Shown one piece after another: positions 50,758-59,594 of a stretch of 64,000 nt of DNA. The notes beneath the pieces are model-generated. The model had not been told where the DNA came from. It made no database searches and saw only the letters and a list, made by a program, of their open reading frames with translations. Made by a program: the position numbers and the translations under genes. Source of the DNA: JAJFTV01 sp036825755 (GTDB lineage Bacteria; Chloroflexota; Anaerolineae; Anaerolineales; Anaerolineaceae); the NCBI GenBank assembly GCA_036825755.1, contig DAISXR010000002.1:19592-83591 (forward strand). Reading direction: 5' to 3'. Position 1 is the first letter of the stretch. Each line of letters begins with the position of its first letter.

Positions 50758-52149
50758 ATGACAAGGCCAAAGCTTTTCTCTTTATTGCTTTTATTATCTC
50801 TTTTTCTCACCGCGTCGGCCTGCAGCCGGCTTTCTTCACAAAACAACCCCGCCGTCGCTTCGCCGCAGCCGGATGTAACCGCGCAGCCTACAGCATCTAC
50901 CAATCACCCTCCTGAACCTTCCGCCAGCCCAACGCCGGAACAGGANNNNNNNNNNNNNNNNNNNNNNNNNNNNNNNNNNNNNNNNNNNNNNNNNNNNNNN
51001 NNNNNNNNNNNNNNNNNNNNNNNNNNNNNNNNNNNNNNNNNNNNNTGGAAGGTGATGCAGGTGGATGGGATCTCACCGCTGCAAAGCGGATTTGATGCCG
51101 CGCAGTATCCACTCACCGTCTCATTCGGGTTTATTCAAACCGATCCCTCTCTGGATTTACCGATGCAACCACAGCTTCAACAGATACAGGCTCCACAGAC
51201 CAATCTGGATACCAGCCAGCTTGCCTCGGTGATCATGACCGGCACCACCGCGCTGGTGCGGTACACTGCCCTGCGCATGGAGGAAAATGGGGTCGACTAC
51301 CCGGCGAGAGACATCGCGGACATCCTCAAGGATGCCGATATTACCCATATCAGCAACGAAGTCTCTTTCTGGGAGGATTGCCCGGCTGCAAAACCAGTGC
51401 GGGTGGAAGCTCGTTTCTGTTCCGATCCTTCATATTATGCATTATTGGATCAGGTGGGCGCGGATGTGATCGAGCTGACCGGCAATCACATTCTGGATTG
51501 GGGGACTGAACCGTTTCTGGAAACTCTGCAGATGTACCAGGATCGGGGCATGCCTTACTTCGGCGGCGGTGTCAATCTGGCAGAAGCATCCACCCCGCTG
51601 ACGTTGAACGCCAAATCACAGGATTTTACCTTCATCGGCTGCAGCCCGGCTGGCCCGCAAAGTGTATGGGCTGAGAAAGACGGCCCGGGTTCCAATCCCT
51701 GCCCGAAAGGCTGGATGGAGACGGAAATCCAGCAGGCTCTGCAGGCAGGTTCCATCCCCATTATCACTTTCCAGCACCTGGAGGTGGAGGATTACACGCC
51801 TCATTCCTCACAGCGGATTGATTTTCAGCAGGCAGCCCGGCAGGGGGCAGTGATTGTCAGCGGGAGCCAGTCGCATTTTGCGCAGACGATGACGTTTATC
51901 GGGGATCACTTTATTCATTACGGGTTGGGGAATCTGTTTTTCGACCAGATGTACGGGCAAAACCGGAACGAATTTGTTGACAAACACTATTTCTATCAGG
52001 GAAAATATATATCAACAGAGTTGATCACGCTGCGGCTGGAAGATTCTGCCAGACCCCGTTTGATGGAACGCGGCGAGCGTGAAAAATTTCTGGAAACGAT
52101 CTTCAGTTATGCTGACTGGAAGACTGTATTTGAGGCGGCTGCGCAATGA
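50758..52149 (+). CDS. CapA-family lipoprotein (metallophosphoesterase-like), interrupted by a gap
   Basis: A lipoprotein with lipobox TASAC (Cys22) and a Thr/Pro-rich linker that runs into the 100-N gap at 50946. The sequence resumes in the same frame and contains CapA-family blocks: VIMTGTTALVR, THISNEVSFW, VIELTGNHILDWG, the PIITFQHLE strand, and SGSQSHFAQ followed by HYGLGNLFFDQ. The fold is that of poly-gamma-glutamate capsule protein CapA, a calcineurin-like phosphoesterase relative. The NEVS block has Val where many CapA proteins have Asn-Leu-Glu-type residues. It ends in an ATGA overlap with the esterase gene. Confidence 0.83.
   Translation: MTRPKLFSLLLLLSLFLTASACSRLSSQNNPAVASPQPDVTAQPTASTNHPPEPSASPTPEQXXXXXXXXXXXXXXXXXXXXXXXXXXXXXXXXXXWKVMQVDGISPLQSGFDAAQYPLTVSFGFIQTDPSLDLPMQPQLQQIQAPQTNLDTSQLASVIMTGTTALVRYTALRMEENGVDYPARDIADILKDADITHISNEVSFWEDCPAAKPVRVEARFCSDPSYYALLDQVGADVIELTGNHILDWGTEPFLETLQMYQDRGMPYFGGGVNLAEASTPLTLNAKSQDFTFIGCSPAGPQSVWAEKDGPGSNPCPKGWMETEIQQALQAGSIPIITFQHLEVEDYTPHSSQRIDFQQAARQGAVIVSGSQSHFAQTMTFIGDHFIHYGLGNLFFDQMYGQNRNEFVDKHYFYQGKYISTELITLRLEDSARPRLMERGEREKFLETIFSYADWKTVFEAAAQ
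50946..51045. other. assembly gap (100 N)
   Basis: Placeholder inside the linker of the CapA-like gene. Repetitive Thr/Pro codons may have broken the assembly. The frame appears intact either side, but true length is unknown. Confidence 0.99.
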
Positions 52150-52970
52150 GTAAACGGCATGTCTGGATGATCATTCTTGTTCTCGTCATNNNNNNNNNNN
52201 NNNNNNNNNNNNNNNNNNNNNNNNNNNNNNNNNNNNNNNNNNNNNNNNNNNNNNNNNNNNNNNNNNNNNNNNNNNNNNNNNNNNNNNNNCCTCCGTGTTA
52301 TGCCGAACGATGGAACTATGACTACCCGGTGCTGTATCTCTTGCATGGTCAGAGCTCCACGGATGATCAGTGGGACCGGTTGGGCGTTGATGAAGCCGCG
52401 GATCAGTTAATCAGCACCGGGCAAGCGCAGCCGTTTTTGATCGTCATGCCGTATGAATATTACTATCTTCAGGATCCGCGCGAATCAGTTTACGGGGATC
52501 AACTGGTCAACAATCTGATCCCCTGGGTGGATGAAGAGTATGATACCTGCGATATGCGTGAGTGCAGGGCTATCGGCGGGCTTTCACGCGGAGCGGGCTG
52601 GGCAATACACCTGGGTTTCACCGAGTGGGAGTTGTTTGGCTCGGTTGGGGCGCACAGTCTGGCACTGTTTCAGGGTGATTTTTATTCTCTACCTGACCGG
52701 CTGAACAAAATCACCGATGACGCTTATCCGCGCGTGTATATGGATGATGGTTCGCTGGATTATATGCTGGAATCGGCCGGCAACTTTGAAAGGCAACTGA
52801 CCCGGTACCATGTGCCGCATGAATGGGTGATCAACAATGGCGCCCATAATGAAGAGTACTGGGCTGCGCATGTGGAGGATTATCTGATCTGGTACACCTC
52901 CGCCTGGAAGACTATATCTGCCGATTCTGTTTTACCGACTGCAACTCAGACCGTGGAGGAACAACCATGA
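52146..52970 (+). CDS. alpha/beta-hydrolase esterase (esterase D/enterochelin esterase-like), interrupted by a gap
   Basis: Starts MSKRHVWMIILVLV, a signal or anchor helix, then the 100-N gap from 52190. After it the hydrolase fold resumes: PVLYLLHGQSSTDDQW, nucleophile Ser in GGLSRGAGWA (GxSxG), acidic residue in MDDGSLDYML, and His in NNGAHNEEYW. It is likely a secreted or membrane-anchored carboxylesterase acting on acylated surface glycans or peptides. Coupled by ATGA overlaps to capA before it and the cyclase after it. Confidence 0.83.
   Translation: MSKRHVWMIILVLVXXXXXXXXXXXXXXXXXXXXXXXXXXXXXXXXXXPPCYAERWNYDYPVLYLLHGQSSTDDQWDRLGVDEAADQLISTGQAQPFLIVMPYEYYYLQDPRESVYGDQLVNNLIPWVDEEYDTCDMRECRAIGGLSRGAGWAIHLGFTEWELFGSVGAHSLALFQGDFYSLPDRLNKITDDAYPRVYMDDGSLDYMLESAGNFERQLTRYHVPHEWVINNGAHNEEYWAAHVEDYLIWYTSAWKTISADSVLPTATQTVEEQP
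52190..52289. other. assembly gap (100 N)
   Basis: Placeholder near the 5' end of the esterase gene; hides the end of the signal sequence and probably a linker. Confidence 0.99.
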
Positions 52971-53608
52971 AAAAGTACTATGATATTTCGCTGCCCATCT
53001 CTGCCGCTCTGCCGGTCTGGCCGGGAGATCCCCCGGTTTGGAAGGAACGGATCCAGAAGATGGAAGATGGCGAACACGCCAACGTAACCGCGCTGAAGTT
53101 TGGCGCACATACCGGAACCCATATGGACGCTCCCTATCATTTCATCGCGGATGGACGGACCATCGACCAGGTGGCGCTGGAGGACCTGATGGGTCCGGCG
53201 CAGGTTGTACAGGTGGATGACAGTGTGGATCTGATCACCGCCGAGGTGCTGGCGGGTTTGCCCATTGACCGATCCATCACAAAAGTGCTGTTTAAAACAC
53301 GTAACTCGCGTTTGTGGGCCCAAATGAACGCCAGTTTTGATACCGGTTACGTGGCTATCGATCCCAGCGCGTCAAATGTACTGGTGGAGTTGGGTATGCG
53401 GCTGATCGGCGTGGACTACTTATCCGTGGCGCCGTGGAATGACCAGGTGACCACGCACCGCATCCTGTTGGGCGCGCAGATTGTACTGCTGGAGGGGTTG
53501 AACCTGTCCGCCGTCACCCCAGGTATCTATGAGCTGGCCGCACTACCGATCAAACTGCATGCCTCCGATGGCGCGCCCTGCCGGGCTGTGTTATCACGCG
53601 AAGAATAA
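52967..53608 (+). CDS. cyclase family protein (kynurenine formamidase-like)
   Basis: A 213-residue metal-dependent hydrolase. The family signature HTGTHMDAPYHF (about residues 47-58) supplies the metal ligands, with DISLPI at the start and GVDYLSVAP later. Members open amides such as N-formylkynurenine or cyclise polyketide-like chains. There is no tryptophan-degradation gene nearby, so the substrate is open. No signal peptide. Its start overlaps the esterase stop by four bases, completing a tightly coupled three-gene operon. Confidence 0.9.
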   Translation: MKKYYDISLPISAALPVWPGDPPVWKERIQKMEDGEHANVTALKFGAHTGTHMDAPYHFIADGRTIDQVALEDLMGPAQVVQVDDSVDLITAEVLAGLPIDRSITKVLFKTRNSRLWAQMNASFDTGYVAIDPSASNVLVELGMRLIGVDYLSVAPWNDQVTTHRILLGAQIVLLEGLNLSAVTPGIYELAALPIKLHASDGAPCRAVLSREE

Positions 53609-53615
53609 ACTGATT

Positions 53616-54389
53616 TCAGGCGGGTACCTGCAAACCAAAACCGCCGTCGATGACAATCACCTGACCGCGGATCATCTCGGCTGCCGGTGTGCACAGAAAA
53701 AACACCAGTTCCGCCACGTCTTCAGGCGTCACCAACCGGCCGGCGGGTGTATGCGATGCAGCCCGTTCAATGGCTGTGGGGTCTTCCATGTAGGCAAAAT
53801 GCTTGAGCGCATCGGTTTCCACCAGTCCGGGTGAGACGGCGTTGACTGCGATGTGTTTGGGGGCCAGTTCGACCGCCAGGTAGCGGGTCAGGCTTTCCAG
53901 CGCGGCTTTGCTGGCGCCCACCGCGATGTAATCGGGCAGAACACGGCTGGAGCCCTGGCTGGAGATGGCAATCACCCTGCCGCCGCCGCGCGTCTCCATC
54001 AACGGAACAGCCTGCTGCACGCCGAACAGAAAAGCTTTGGCGTTTACATCCATGGTGTAATCCCAGCCGCTCTCCTTTTGCTGCATTGCCGGGCGGTTGA
54101 AACCGGAAGCGGCGCTGCTGATAAAAATATCCAGCCCGCCAAAGTGTTCTTTCACACCGGTAAATAATTGTTCGATGTGCTCCAGTTTGGAAAGATTGGC
54201 CCGGAACAGGTAAGCCTTGCGTCCCAGCGCTTCGATCTGCCGGGCAGTCTCCTGCGCAAGCGACTCATTTCGCACGTAATGGATGGCGATATCCGCGCCC
54301 GCCTGGGCCAGGCGCAGCGCAATCGCCTGTCCAATCCCGCGGCTGGAGCCGGTGACAAGAGCAATCTGATGGTTCAGTGGTTCTGACAT
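53616..54389 (-). CDS. short-chain dehydrogenase, FabL-like enoyl-ACP reductase
   Basis: A 257-residue SDR. The cofactor motif VTGSSRGIGQAIA starts at residue 9; ISSAASGFNRP, the catalytic DYIAVGASKAALESLTRYLA and the end MIRGQVIVIDGG closely follow B. subtilis FabL, including the unusual spacing between Tyr and Lys. It would perform the last step of fatty-acid elongation with NADPH. The ATG at 54389 follows GGAGA at good spacing; the frame is open to 54428. It converges with the cyclase gene, seven bases apart. Confidence 0.85.
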   Translation of the reverse strand: MSEPLNHQIALVTGSSRGIGQAIALRLAQAGADIAIHYVRNESLAQETARQIEALGRKAYLFRANLSKLEHIEQLFTGVKEHFGGLDIFISSAASGFNRPAMQQKESGWDYTMDVNAKAFLFGVQQAVPLMETRGGGRVIAISSQGSSRVLPDYIAVGASKAALESLTRYLAVELAPKHIAVNAVSPGLVETDALKHFAYMEDPTAIERAASHTPAGRLVTPEDVAELVFFLCTPAAEMIRGQVIVIDGGFGLQVPA

Positions 54390-54497
54390 GATGGTTTCTC
54401 CGTAGATTCGGGATACAAGGCAACTCAAACCGGGATAATCTCACCTGTCGCGGCCCGGTGATCTATGCTAAGATTATCCAGTCGTTTCCTGATTAAG

Positions 54498-54503
54498 TAT
54501 ACT
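54498..54503 (+). promoter_or_regulatory. -10 element of the 54.5-kb aminotransferase gene
   Basis: TATACT, 38 bases before an ATG that follows a strong GGAGG site. The -35 is unclear. Confidence 0.4.
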
Positions 54504-54541
54504 AAGAATAGATTCCCTTTCACCCATTTTTCGGAGGACTT

Positions 54542-55891
54542 ATGCCTGAAATTCGCGATTCTGAGATACGCCAAGCCTGCCTGGATCATAACTTCTGGAC
54601 GTGGTCCGCACAGTCGCATGTTGACCCCATACCGGTCAAGAAGGCCAAAGGCGTTTATTTTTGGGATGTGGATGGCAAGCAATATCTGGATTTCAACTCG
54701 ATGGTCATGTGCGTGAACATCGGTCACGGCGATGAACGTGTGATTGAGGCCATTTGCAACCAGGCGCGCGATCTCTGCTTTGCCGGACCTAAAATGGCAA
54801 CCGCACCACGAGCCATTCTGGGGCAAATGCTGACCGATATTACCCCGGCCAGAATTGATCACTTTTTGTACACCATGGGCGGCGCGGATGCAAATGAAAA
54901 CGCGGTCAAGCTGGCGCGCGCCTATACCGGGCGGCACACCATTCTCACCTTCTACCGCTCGTATCACGGCGCGACCGGTGGAGCAATTGCCCTTACCGGC
55001 GATCCGCGGCGTTTGCCCTGGAGCACCAGCTCCATGCCAGGTGTGGTGCATTTTCTCAATCCCTACCGGTACCGTTCCACGTTTCACAAATATGCTCCCG
55101 ATATCTCGGAAGAGCAGTTCAATGAGGATTATCTCAACCACCTGGAAGAGGTGATTGTTTACGAGGGCAAAGACCGGATCGCGGCCATATTGATGGAACC
55201 GGTGGTGGGAACCAACGGCATCATCATCCCACCCAAAGGATATCTGCAAGGTGTACGCTCCCTGTGCGATAAGTACGGGATTATGATGATCGCCGATGAA
55301 GTGATGACCGGTTTTGGCCGCACGGGCAAGTGGTTTGCGGTGGAGCACTGGAACACCGCCCCTGATATGATCACCATGGCAAAAGGTTTGACATCCGCAT
55401 ATGCCCCGTTGGGCTGCGTGGGCGTGAAGCAGGAAATCGCGGCTGCGTTCAATGAGAAGCCGTTTGTCAGCGGGCTTACCTATAACGGTCACCCCCTATC
55501 CCTGGCTGCAGCCATCGCCACCATTAATGTGATGAAAGAGGATAACCTGGTAGAACGCTCGGCTCAGATGGGGCAGGTTTTGGCCAGACTGTTGAAAGAG
55601 TTGAAAGAAAAACATCCATCGGTGGGCGACGTGCGTTCAATCGGCCTGTTTGGCGTTATTGAACTGGTTCGTGACCGCAAGACAAAAGAACCCATCGCGC
55701 CCTGGAACGGCAGCAGCCCCGAGATGAAAGCTATCGATCGCTTTATTTCGGATCGCGGCGTTTTTCTGTACACACACTGGCATACCATCTTGATCATCCC
55801 ACCCCTGATCATCAGCGAAGAGCAGTTGCGCGAGGGAATGAACGTGATCGATCAGGCACTGGAGATTGCCGATAAAGGTTACACCGGTTAA
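54542..55891 (+). CDS. class III aminotransferase (omega-amino acid/taurine-pyruvate type)
   Basis: A 449-residue PLP enzyme. YTMGGADANENAVKLARAYTG binds the cofactor phosphate, MMIADEVMTGFGRTGKW carries the ring-pairing Asp, and ITMAKGLTSAYAPLG the Schiff-base Lys. The N-terminal DHNFWTWSAQS and C-terminal WHTILIIPPLIIS resemble taurine or beta-alanine aminotransferases using pyruvate. The specific substrate is not settled by sequence. Strong GGAGG ribosome site. Confidence 0.88.
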   Translation: MPEIRDSEIRQACLDHNFWTWSAQSHVDPIPVKKAKGVYFWDVDGKQYLDFNSMVMCVNIGHGDERVIEAICNQARDLCFAGPKMATAPRAILGQMLTDITPARIDHFLYTMGGADANENAVKLARAYTGRHTILTFYRSYHGATGGAIALTGDPRRLPWSTSSMPGVVHFLNPYRYRSTFHKYAPDISEEQFNEDYLNHLEEVIVYEGKDRIAAILMEPVVGTNGIIIPPKGYLQGVRSLCDKYGIMMIADEVMTGFGRTGKWFAVEHWNTAPDMITMAKGLTSAYAPLGCVGVKQEIAAAFNEKPFVSGLTYNGHPLSLAAAIATINVMKEDNLVERSAQMGQVLARLLKELKEKHPSVGDVRSIGLFGVIELVRDRKTKEPIAPWNGSSPEMKAIDRFISDRGVFLYTHWHTILIIPPLIISEEQLREGMNVIDQALEIADKGYTG

Positions 55892-56000
55892 TTTCGTATA
55901 TCCAACCACAAATGTAACCTTTTACCGGTAAGCTGATCTAAATTAATGCGTCTAAATAATGGAACATGAAGATGCAATATCGAATTGGTTGGAGAAAAGC

Positions 56001-56984
56001 ATGGATCTGAATCTGTCCGGTGTTCAAACAACAAAAGAACCGCTGAATGAAGCGGAAAAGAACAACGTTGAAAATGTGGTCATCATTGGAGCTGGCCCGG
56101 CCGGTATGGCTGCCGCCCTCTATGCCGCGCGCGCGGATTTATCACCGCTGGTGATTACCGGTACGCAACTGGGCGGACAGGTGGCCATCAGCTACCTCGT
56201 CGAGAATTATCCCGGTTTTGTGGATGGCACCGGCGGGGCGGAGCTTTCTGAAATGCTGCAAAAACACGCCGAGAAATTTGGCGCTCGCTTTGAGTATGAC
56301 CAGGTGACCGGGATCGATTTTTCCAGCCGCCCGTACCGGATTACGGTTTACTCCAGAGAGATCCTGGCCAAGACCGTCATTCTGGCAACCGGCGCCAGCA
56401 ATATTCATTTGGATGTGCCCGGAGAGCAGGAATTTACGGGGAAAGGTGTTTCTTACTGCGCCACCTGCGATGGTTTCTTCTTTCGCGGCAAGGATGTGGT
56501 AGTGATAGGCGGCGGTGACAGTGCTCTGGAGGAAGGTATCTTCCTGACCCGCTTTGCCAATTCGGTCACCATCGTTCACCGGCGGGACGAACTGCGCGCC
56601 GGAGCGATTCTGGAGAAGCAGGCTCGTGAAAACCCCAAGATCAGCTTCCGCTTCAACACCATTGTTACCCAAATTACCGGGGAAAATGCGGTGGAATCGG
56701 TACGCCTCAAGAATGTGCTGACCGGCGCTGAAGAAGACTTTTCTGCCCAGGGTGTGTTTATCTTCATCGGACATCATCCCAACTCTGAACTTTTCAAAGG
56801 GCAACTGGATGTGGATCCGCACGGCTATCTGGTAACCGATGTGAGCATGAAGACCAGTCTGCCGGGTGTGTTTGCCGCCGGAGAGGTGGCCGACCCGAAT
56901 TACCGACAGGTGATCACTTCCGCGGGCATGGGGGCTGCTGCTGCCATCCAGGCGGTTCGCTATCTGGAAGCGCTTCACAATTAG
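56001..56984 (+). CDS. trxB: thioredoxin-disulfide reductase
   Basis: A 327-residue FAD/NADPH flavoenzyme that reduces thioredoxin. FAD-binding VVIIGAGPAGMAAALYAA, redox CATC in SYCATCDGFFF, NADPH motif VVIGGGDSALEEG, and the final GVFAAGEVAD are all present. I chose the ATG at 56001 (MDLNLS), six bases after GGAG; an upstream in-frame ATG at 55959 lacks a site. An N-terminal stretch of about 25 polar residues before the fold is longer than usual. The two-domain thioredoxin-like protein at 2.9 kb could be a substrate. Confidence 0.94.
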   Translation: MDLNLSGVQTTKEPLNEAEKNNVENVVIIGAGPAGMAAALYAARADLSPLVITGTQLGGQVAISYLVENYPGFVDGTGGAELSEMLQKHAEKFGARFEYDQVTGIDFSSRPYRITVYSREILAKTVILATGASNIHLDVPGEQEFTGKGVSYCATCDGFFFRGKDVVVIGGGDSALEEGIFLTRFANSVTIVHRRDELRAGAILEKQARENPKISFRFNTIVTQITGENAVESVRLKNVLTGAEEDFSAQGVFIFIGHHPNSELFKGQLDVDPHGYLVTDVSMKTSLPGVFAAGEVADPNYRQVITSAGMGAAAAIQAVRYLEALHN

Positions 56985-57001
56985 GCAATACTCTGTAAAT
57001 A

Positions 57002-57035
57002 AAACGGGGCTGTCCATCACAGGACAGCCCCGTTT
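57002..57035. terminator. bidirectional terminator between trxB and the LysM gene
   Basis: A perfect 14-base-pair stem (AAACGGGGCTGTCC at 57002-57015 with 57022-57035) and six-base loop between convergent genes, with moderately T-rich flanks on both strands. Confidence 0.9.
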
Positions 57036-57059
57036 ACGTTCTTCGGAAAATGGATCAAA

Positions 57060-58196
57060 TTATGGGGTAGGTGTGGCTGCTGCCTGGCTGCCCCACCAAC
57101 TGAATACACGGCTGATACTTCGTTCACCGGCTGATGCCCAGATAGCCTGGCCGTCGTCTGTACTGCCGCTCTGCCGCACCGGCATGACTGACCAGCGCAG
57201 GATGTGGGGCGTATCCCCAACCGGGCGGAAGGTGACCGGGATGATCAGCTTCGTATCGGTCACATACTCGGTGAGTTTGCGGCCGGTGCCATCGGTGATA
57301 TCTTCCACCGTGACTGCGTAAGCTTCATTCTCGCGCAGCGTACCCACCGAGGCCCACTGCAGGGTGATGGTTTCATTGGCGGCCACGAATACCTGCCCGT
57401 CAGACGGCTGGAGCAGATTGGCAGCCGGATACGGGGGCGGAAGTGTAGCAGTAGGGGTAGGACCTTCGGTTGGATTGCGCTGACACAGCGGCAGAACCAG
57501 AGGCATGCCTTCATACACGATGTCAGACGTGAGACCGTTGTACTCTTTGATGACGGTAACGCTGATATTGTAGTTGTACGAGATGCTGCTCAGCGTATCG
57601 CCTTCCTGCACCGAGTACTCCAGCTTCTCGCAAGCATCATCGGTGGATTCAACCTCACTGAGCGTGGAGGACGGCTCGGGTGACGGGGTGGCGGTTGGCT
57701 GCGGGATGGAAAGCACCAGGCCGGGGTAGATAAAGCACTCGGCATTCAGGTTGTTTTCCAGAATGATCGTATTGATCGAGACGCTGAAAGCGCCCGCGAT
57801 ACCACTGCACAAGTCTCCCTCTTTCACAGTATAGGAAATGGGAGGGAGGGGCGTCCAGGTGGGAGCCTGGGTGGGTGTCAGACTGGCTGTGGGGGTAAAG
57901 GTCACCGTAGGAGTCTGAGTGATGGTAGGCGTCACGGTGGGTTCGACAATCTGGTTGCTGGTTTGCAACATCATGTAAACCACTCCGGCGCCGATGACCA
58001 CAAAAATCAGGATCAGTAACAGCGCGATGGGCAAGCTCAGCGTGATGCTTGGCAGGCGAGCTCCCTTGATTTTGTGATCCGCCGCGTCACCGGCCTGGAC
58101 AAAATTGCGACCGCATACAGTACAGCGGGTGGCATTTTCATTCAGTCGGGTGCCGCAAGTGGGGCAGGTTTTTATGGATGCAGTTTTTTCACTCAT
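57060..58196 (-). CDS. zinc-ribbon, membrane-anchored protein with two LysM domains
   Basis: A 378-residue protein. The cytoplasmic N-terminus is a zinc ribbon (CPTCG at 11-15, CTVCG at 25-29), then a membrane helix (LPIALLLILIFVVIGAGVVYMML), a Thr/Pro-rich spacer, LysM 1 (YTVKEGDLCSGIA), a second spacer, LysM 2 (YSVQEGDTLSSIS) and an Ig-like C-terminal domain. The LysM domains should hold peptidoglycan outside while the ribbon senses or binds something inside, linking wall and cytoplasm. I know no function for this architecture. Confidence 0.82.
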   Translation of the reverse strand: MSEKTASIKTCPTCGTRLNENATRCTVCGRNFVQAGDAADHKIKGARLPSITLSLPIALLLILIFVVIGAGVVYMMLQTSNQIVEPTVTPTITQTPTVTFTPTASLTPTQAPTWTPLPPISYTVKEGDLCSGIAGAFSVSINTIILENNLNAECFIYPGLVLSIPQPTATPSPEPSSTLSEVESTDDACEKLEYSVQEGDTLSSISYNYNISVTVIKEYNGLTSDIVYEGMPLVLPLCQRNPTEGPTPTATLPPPYPAANLLQPSDGQVFVAANETITLQWASVGTLRENEAYAVTVEDITDGTGRKLTEYVTDTKLIIPVTFRPVGDTPHILRWSVMPVRQSGSTDDGQAIWASAGERSISRVFSWWGSQAAATPTP

Positions 58197-58234
58197 AATT
58201 ATTTCGCTAACGTTTTTATGTGAGGCGATTCGAG

Positions 58235-58243
58235 ATTATACCA
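58235..58243 (-). promoter_or_regulatory. extended -10 promoter of the zinc-ribbon/LysM gene
   Basis: TGGTATAAT on the minus strand; predicted leader about 32 bases. A TTGACA lies 21 bases upstream of the -10, too far for a standard -35. Confidence 0.6.
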
Positions 58244-58392
58244 TACGCATTTCCGGGCTTCTGTCAAGTACAATTACAGCAAAACGGATTCTGGAGCGAT
58301 TGTGAATAAGGTTGGCAAGGTGATAACCCGGAGGTTCAGAGACGTGCAGCAAATGGAAATGAATTGCAGGTTTCCTGGTGCGGAAAGACGGT

Positions 58393-59589
58393 ATGGTTAA
58401 GTTCGGAATGGATCTGTATAGCCTGTATTTTCATATCCCATTTTGTGAACGACGCTGCAATTATTGCGATTTTAACACATATGCGGGAGTGCAAAACCGT
58501 ATCCCGCAATACATGCACGCTCTGCGACAGGAAGTAATCAGCCTATCAGGTGATCAGCGTGGTGAAATCCCGGTCCACACGATCTACCTGGGTGGGGGGA
58601 CACCATCCCTCATCCTCACTGATGAATTGCGAAACCTGCTGATCTTGATCCGGGATCATTTCAATGTGTGCGAGGAGGCTGAAATCACTTTGGAAGCCAA
58701 CCCCGGCACTTTATCACCGGATTACCTCCAACAGATCCGGCAGGCCGGTTTCAACCGCCTCAGCCTTGGGATGCAATCGGCCTCAGACCGTGAGCTCAAA
58801 ATACTGGGCAGGATCCACAAGGCGACTGATGTGTTTGAGAGCCTGGCCTGGGCGCGATCGGCCGGTTTTGATAATGTGAGCCTCGATCTGATTTACGGCT
58901 TACCCGGCCAGTCACTGGGGGATTGGCAGATCAACCTGGAGGCTGCCTTGAGAGCAGCCCCGGAGCATTTATCACTGTACGCGCTCACTTTAGAGCCACA
59001 TGTTCCCATGGCGCACTGGATCGAACAGGGCAGGCTGCCCGCCCAGGATGACGACCTGTCCGCTGATATGTATGAACTGGTTACTGATACGCTGGATGCG
59101 GCCGAATTTGCTCAATATGAGATTTCGAATTGGGCGCGTAAAGAGGCCGGCCGTGATCTTCGCAGCCGGCATAATCTTCAATACTGGCTCAACCAACCGT
59201 ATCTCGGGTTCGGTGCCGGAGCACACGGGTACGCAGACGGTTTCCGCACCGAGAATCTGAGCCGTATTCTGGCATATATGCAACGAATCTTCTCCAGCCA
59301 GCAGGCTGAATTTCCGTGCGGCCCGGCGCTCAAAACCGCCACCCGGATTGATCGTCACCGCGAGATGCAAGAAACCATGATGCTGGGTTTACGATTGCAG
59401 CAGGGTGTATCTGCCGAGCTTTTTGAGGCTCGCTTTGGGGTGAGTTTTTATGAGGTGTTTGAAAAGGAAATCGCACAGGTGACAGGGTTGGATCTGATCG
59501 AAGATTATCCCGCACCCGGGCAGGGCGTTCACCTGACCCGGCGCGGTCGATTCTTAAGCAACGTTGTTTTCAGACAGTTCGTGGATTAA
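58393..59589 (+). CDS. hemW: HemW-like radical SAM protein (coproporphyrinogen III oxidase-like)
   Basis: A 398-residue radical SAM enzyme. CERRCNYCDF holds the CxxxCxxC iron-sulfur ligands, IYLGGGTPS and LEANPGTL bind SAM, and NRLSLGMQSASD is typical of the HemW/HemN group. The C-terminal HemN domain follows (ISNWARKEAGR; YLGFGAGAHGYADG). It lacks the extra N-terminal residues of true HemN, so it is probably the haem chaperone HemW rather than an oxidase. Starts at 58378 (GTG) and 58408 (ATG) are possible; 58393 follows GGAAAG. Confidence 0.9.
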   Translation: MVKFGMDLYSLYFHIPFCERRCNYCDFNTYAGVQNRIPQYMHALRQEVISLSGDQRGEIPVHTIYLGGGTPSLILTDELRNLLILIRDHFNVCEEAEITLEANPGTLSPDYLQQIRQAGFNRLSLGMQSASDRELKILGRIHKATDVFESLAWARSAGFDNVSLDLIYGLPGQSLGDWQINLEAALRAAPEHLSLYALTLEPHVPMAHWIEQGRLPAQDDDLSADMYELVTDTLDAAEFAQYEISNWARKEAGRDLRSRHNLQYWLNQPYLGFGAGAHGYADGFRTENLSRILAYMQRIFSSQQAEFPCGPALKTATRIDRHREMQETMMLGLRLQQGVSAELFEARFGVSFYEVFEKEIAQVTGLDLIEDYPAPGQGVHLTRRGRFLSNVVFRQFVD

Positions 59590-59594
59590 TTGGA

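Noticed and set aside
54425..55492. A 355-codon open frame on the minus strand opposite the aminotransferase gene
   Set aside because: It is antisense to a well-conserved PLP enzyme, has no recognisable domain and is rich in His, Arg and Gly as expected for a shadow frame.
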